Shown piece after piece: positions 6,521 to 9,197 of a DNA stretch of 9,197 bases. The stretch is from Deltaproteobacteria bacterium (GTDB lineage: Bacteria > UBA10199 > SBBF01). The notes below the pieces were generated by a model, which searched no databases, was not told where the DNA came from, and worked only from the letters and a program-made list of their open reading frames with translations. Position numbers and translations under genes: made by a program. The first letter of the stretch is position 1. Each line of letters opens with the position of its first letter. The stretch covers positions 1 through 9,197 of the forward strand of contig JACQOY010000074.1 in NCBI GenBank assembly GCA_016207765.1. Reading direction: 5' to 3'.

Positions 6521-8045
6521 GTTTCTTCTTCGGGTTCGAATCGACCTTGTTCTGCAACATCTCCAGGGCGGAAAAAACCTTTTTTCGCGTATCGGAAGGG
6601 AGAATCACCTCGTCAACATAGCCGAGTTCGGCCGCCTTGTAGGGGCTGGCGAATTTTTCACGGTATTCGGCCACCAAGCGGTCCTTTTCCCCTTTGGGAT
6701 CCTTTGACCCATCGATCTGTTTTTTGAAAATGATGTTCACCGCCCCGTCCGGCCCCATGACTGCGATTTCCGCGCCGGGATAGGCATAGCTCACATCGCC
6801 ACGGATATGCTTGGAGCTCATGACGTCATAGGCGCCGCCGTAGGCCTTGCGGGTGATCACTGTAATCTTTGGAACCGTCGCCTCGCAATAGGCATACAGG
6901 AGCTTTGCTCCATGCATGATGATTCCTCCATATTCCTGAGCGGTCCCCGGCAGAAAGCCCGGAACATCGACAAAGGTCACGATCGGGATGTTAAAGGCAT
7001 CGCAAAACCGGACAAAGCGCGCCGCCTTGATGGAGGCATTGATATCGAGACATCCCGCCAAATGCGCCGGCTGATTGGCCACCACACCGATTGAATACCC
7101 GCCGATTCGCCCGAATCCGATTACCATGTTTTTTGCGTAATTTGCGTGAACCTCGGTAAAATGGCCGTCATCGACAACGTCCGTAATGATTTCCTTCATG
7201 TTGTACGGCTTATTGGCGTTATCGGGAATCAGCGAATCAAGGCGGGTGCAGGAACGATCCGATGGGTCATTGGGCAAAACAAACGGCGGCAATTCCCGGT
7301 TGTTGGAAGGGATGAAACCCAACAGCTCCCGCACCAGTTCAAGGCTTGCCTCTTCCGATTCCGAGGCAAAATGGGCCACACCGCTGATGGTGCTGTGCGA
7401 GATGGCGCCGCCGAGTTTTTCCTTTGAAACTTCTTCGTGGGTCACCGCCTTGATGACATCGGGCCCGGTGATGAACATGTGGGCGGTATTTTGAACCATG
7501 ACGATGAAATCGGTCATCGCCGGTGAATAGACCGCCCCACCGGCGCAGGGGCCCATGATCACCGAAATTTGGGGAACAACCCCCGAACTCATCACATTTC
7601 GCTGAAAGATATCGGCATAACCGGCAAGACTGATAACCCCTTCCTGAATCCGCGCGCCGCCGGAGTCATTAAGGCCGATGACCGGCGCCCCCACCTTCAT
7701 GGCGTGATCCATGATCTTGCAGATTTTTTTGGCGTACGCCTCGCCGAGGGAGCCGCCGAAGGAGGTAAAATCCTGCGCAAAGACAAAAATGAGACGGCCG
7801 TTGATCTTGCCATAGCCGGTAACCACCCCATCGCCGAGGATTTTCTGCTTTTCCATTCCAAAATCGGAACAGCGGTGAGTCACAAAGCGGTCGGTTTCCA
7901 CAAAACTGCCCGGATCGAGGAGCTTCTCGATCCGCTCGCGGGCGGTCAGCTTCCCCGCCTCGTGCTGTTTTTTCATCCGCTCCTCGCCGCCGCCAAACAA
8001 GGCTTGGGATTCCTTCTCTTTTAGGACCTGAAGTTTATCGTGCAT
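6501..8045 (-). CDS. pccB: Acyl-CoA carboxylase carboxyltransferase (beta) subunit, probably propionyl-CoA carboxylase
   Basis: A 514-residue carboxyltransferase that moves the carboxyl group from carboxybiotin to acyl-CoA. It has the two crotonase-like halves: N-terminal with [11 protein letters not shown] (126-136), [12 protein letters not shown] (165-176, oxyanion-hole glycines) and FITGPDVIK (191-199); C-terminal with [14 protein letters not shown] (358-371), [13 protein letters not shown] (401-413) and [11 protein letters not shown] (428-438). Length is normal for the family (about 510-530). The Asp in AYGGAYDVM (D407) corresponds to the residue associated with propionyl-CoA preference in Streptomyces PccB, where acetyl-type enzymes carry Ile; this supports (S)-methylmalonyl-CoA production but does not prove it. 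I take the ATG at 8045 (MHDKLQVL) over an in-frame TTG at 8054. No Shine-Dalgarno sequence precedes it; a promoter -10 ends 11 bases upstream. First gene of the leftward operon. Confidence 0.95.
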   Translation of the reverse strand: MHDKLQVLKEKESQALFGGGEERMKKQHEAGKLTARERIEKLLDPGSFVETDRFVTHRCSDFGMEKQKILGDGVVTGYGKINGRLIFVFAQDFTSFGGSLGEAYAKKICKIMDHAMKVGAPVIGLNDSGGARIQEGVISLAGYADIFQRNVMSSGVVPQISVIMGPCAGGAVYSPAMTDFIVMVQNTAHMFITGPDVIKAVTHEEVSKEKLGGAISHSTISGVAHFASESEEASLELVRELLGFIPSNNRELPPFVLPNDPSDRSCTRLDSLIPDNANKPYNMKEIITDVVDDGHFTEVHANYAKNMVIGFGRIGGYSIGVVANQPAHLAGCLDINASIKAARFVRFCDAFNIPIVTFVDVPGFLPGTAQEYGGIIMHGAKLLYAYCEATVPKITVITRKAYGGAYDVMSSKHIRGDVSYAYPGAEIAVMGPDGAVNIIFKKQIDGSKDPKGEKDRLVAEYREKFASPYKAAELGYVDEVILPSDTRKKVFSALEMLQNKVDSNPKKKHGNIPL

Positions 8046-8056
8046 GAGAACCAATT

Positions 8057-8085
8057 TTAATAAAAGCCCTGACGCGTTAAGTCAA
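8057..8085 (-). promoter_or_regulatory. Sigma70-like promoter for the carboxylase operon
   Basis: On the minus strand: TTGACT (-35, 8085-8080), a 17-base spacer, then TATTAA (-10, 8062-8057). The -35 matches 5 of 6 and the -10 4 of 6 consensus bases, with ideal spacing. A start about seven bases past the -10 (near 8050) would leave a 5' leader of only about five bases before the ATG at 8045, consistent with the lack of a ribosome binding site. Predicted by eye only. Confidence 0.5.
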
Positions 8086-8100
8086 GGTAAATTAGGTAAA
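8086..8100. repeat. Two direct GGTAAA hexamers next to the -35 box
   Basis: GGTAAA occurs at 8086-8091 and again at 8095-8100 (TTTACC on the operon strand), nine bases apart and directly abutting the predicted -35 element. The spacing would suit a short regulator half-site pair, but the region is AT-rich and this could be chance. The rest of the gap (8101-8169) holds no convincing hairpin or second promoter. Confidence 0.25.
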
Positions 8101-8169
8101 ATCGGGTTGGATCAATAAGACAATATCATTTCAGAAAACATAAATTCGAGAAGGGGATTTTTCTTCCTA

Positions 8170-9144
8170 TTAGCTCTGATATTCAGCCAAAAAATCTTCC
8201 ATCCAATACCATTTTTCTACGCCTTTATCGGAATAATACCCGGGTCTGTCATATATCGTAGGCCCTATAAACTCTGCAGACGGGTAATCATAACTTATTC
8301 CGCTGGTGAGGTAGACGGCAACCAAGGCAAAGGTACGTAGCCAATCCTCTAAAAGATTTTCAGCAAAGCCCGCCCAACTCTCGCCGAGGAAATCATCTTC
8401 GATCACATCACCGACCATGCTCCAACAATTGGCCCATTCATCAATCTGATTAGAGGCGTCACAATTTTCGTCCTTTTGCCAGGAATAGGCCGCAAAATCT
8501 TCAAAGGTGCCGGGATCATTCACAGCAAGCGTCGATAAGACATGGTATCCAAGGGCCTGGAAAATTATGTACCGCATCCAAGAACGGACTTCGTAGTAGA
8601 GAAGACCTCCTCCGATCGCGTCAGAATATTCCTTCTGGTCATGATAATAAGCCATGAGGTCACGGCCGAACTTAAGGGTCATGCTCGTCGCGCCATCCGC
8701 ATCCACCGAATAGGAAAAATCAAAGTCACCCTCTTCAGCATAGGCCAGTTTGATGCTTGAGAGTCCACATAAGAGGTCGGCATTAAATCCGCCGATGAGT
8801 TCAAAATCAGTGCCGACAATCTCCTCAAGAGAAGAACGGTCTGTCTCCGAGAGATCGATATTTTCCACGGTTATAGGCGAGTCGCTGCAGATGCCGGGTA
8901 TGGTAGTTTCTGCAGGGGCTGGGGCGGTTATCTCACCGGCACAACCCAACCCGGTAGTCAGAAAAAAGGAAAGTATCCCTCTTGGAGCCACGGGCCAAAC
9001 ACTCCCAGCCGTTTCACCGTCGATGTAGGAAGAAGCAACGGCCGTTTGATCGGGAGTGATTTCGACAACCTCGGGAGGCGGCAGGGTGAGCACTTCCATT
9101 GAGTGCGCTAGCGAGCTGGGATCTCTGGGAAAAGTCAGGGCCAT
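8170..9144 (-). CDS. Hypothetical protein, probably membrane-attached or exported, family not recognised
   Basis: A 324-residue acidic protein rich in Trp, Tyr and Asp. The start is well supported: AAGGAGG at 9158-9152 with a seven-base spacer. Residues 1-55 are polar and proline-rich, then PRGILSFFLTTGLGCAGE gives a short hydrophobic stretch (56-66) ending at C68. This looks like a signal or lipoprotein segment, although the box GLGC is not canonical and the 55-residue lead is unusually long. The remaining residues include four more cysteines (86, 126, 228, 240), compatible with disulfides in an oxidising compartment. The order YEVRSWMRYIIFQALGYH (184-201), then DPGTFEDFAAYSW, then ENLLEDWLRTFALVAVYL (262-279) faintly recalls zinc metallopeptidases with HExxH plus a downstream Glu helix, but no HExxH is present; if related it is degenerate. 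Same strand as the carboxylase operon but separated by 124 bp and an own promoter. Confidence 0.75.
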   Translation of the reverse strand: MALTFPRDPSSLAHSMEVLTLPPPEVVEITPDQTAVASSYIDGETAGSVWPVAPRGILSFFLTTGLGCAGEITAPAPAETTIPGICSDSPITVENIDLSETDRSSLEEIVGTDFELIGGFNADLLCGLSSIKLAYAEEGDFDFSYSVDADGATSMTLKFGRDLMAYYHDQKEYSDAIGGGLLYYEVRSWMRYIIFQALGYHVLSTLAVNDPGTFEDFAAYSWQKDENCDASNQIDEWANCWSMVGDVIEDDFLGESWAGFAENLLEDWLRTFALVAVYLTSGISYDYPSAEFIGPTIYDRPGYYSDKGVEKWYWMEDFLAEYQS

Positions 9145-9178
9145 AATGACGCCTCCTTATAAGTAATTTAATTATCGG

Positions 9179-9197
9179 CAACTTTTAGAAAAAGTTG
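9179..9197. repeat. Short hairpin at the window edge
   Basis: CAACTTTT (9179-9186) and AAAAGTTG (9190-9197) form perfect eight-base arms around a three-base loop. It lies 21 bases beyond the ribosome binding site of the hypothetical gene. It could be a terminator of an upstream neighbour or an operator, but it is AT-rich, lacks a T-run outside the stem and is cut by the window edge. Confidence 0.35.

Noticed and set aside
6206..6727. 173-codon plus-strand open frame opposite the carboxylase genes
   Set aside because: It crosses the overlap of two clear minus-strand genes and has no family motif or start signal.
8046..8054. TTG start three codons upstream of the carboxyltransferase ATG
   Set aside because: No ribosome binding site supports it, it lies at or before the likely transcription start, and the ATG at 8045 fits the family N-terminus.

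Overview
The window looks like a chromosomal segment of an uncultured Gram-negative bacterium, possibly a deltaproteobacterium-like or related environmental lineage. Evidence for a Gram-negative envelope is a bifunctional PBP1A-type enzyme and several proteins with export signals. The lineage guess is only an inference from protein style and repeat types, because there is no rRNA or other phylogenetic marker. No tRNA, rRNA, CRISPR, transposase or phage gene was seen.

Layout: positions 1-2007 (+) hold the 3' part of a penicillin-binding protein 1A gene, followed by a small four-helix membrane protein of unknown function (2124-2513, +). This pair converges with a long leftward operon (8045 down to 2556). 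In transcription order the operon contains an acyl-CoA carboxylase carboxyltransferase (probably propionyl-CoA type), a biotin carboxylase, a separate biotin carrier protein, a small exported helical protein, a class II-type histone-deacetylase-like deacylase and a cyclophilin peptidyl-prolyl isomerase. Junctions are tight (20-bp overlap, 36-bp gap, 15-bp gap, 1-bp gap, 8-bp overlap), so one transcript is likely. A good sigma70-like promoter sits so close to the first ATG that the mRNA would be nearly leaderless. Further upstream, 8170-9144 (-) encodes an unrecognised, probably exported protein of 324 residues.

How the genes work together: the three carboxylase proteins form a complete biotin-dependent carboxylase (biotin carboxylase + carrier + carboxyltransferase). 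The deacylase is inferred to tie acyl-CoA metabolism to removal of acyl-lysine marks. The exported helical protein and the cyclophilin have no obvious metabolic link.

The most unusual aspect is the number of repeats at gene junctions. Two palindromes share GTAGGGGC/GCCCCTAC ends: one supplies the stop codons of two convergent genes, and one lies just before the carrier start codon. A third inverted repeat encodes an N-terminal extension of the biotin carboxylase. A heptanucleotide tandem repeat lies between two strong translation starts of the cyclophilin and could switch it between an exported and a cytosolic form. No complete new defence or mobile system was found.
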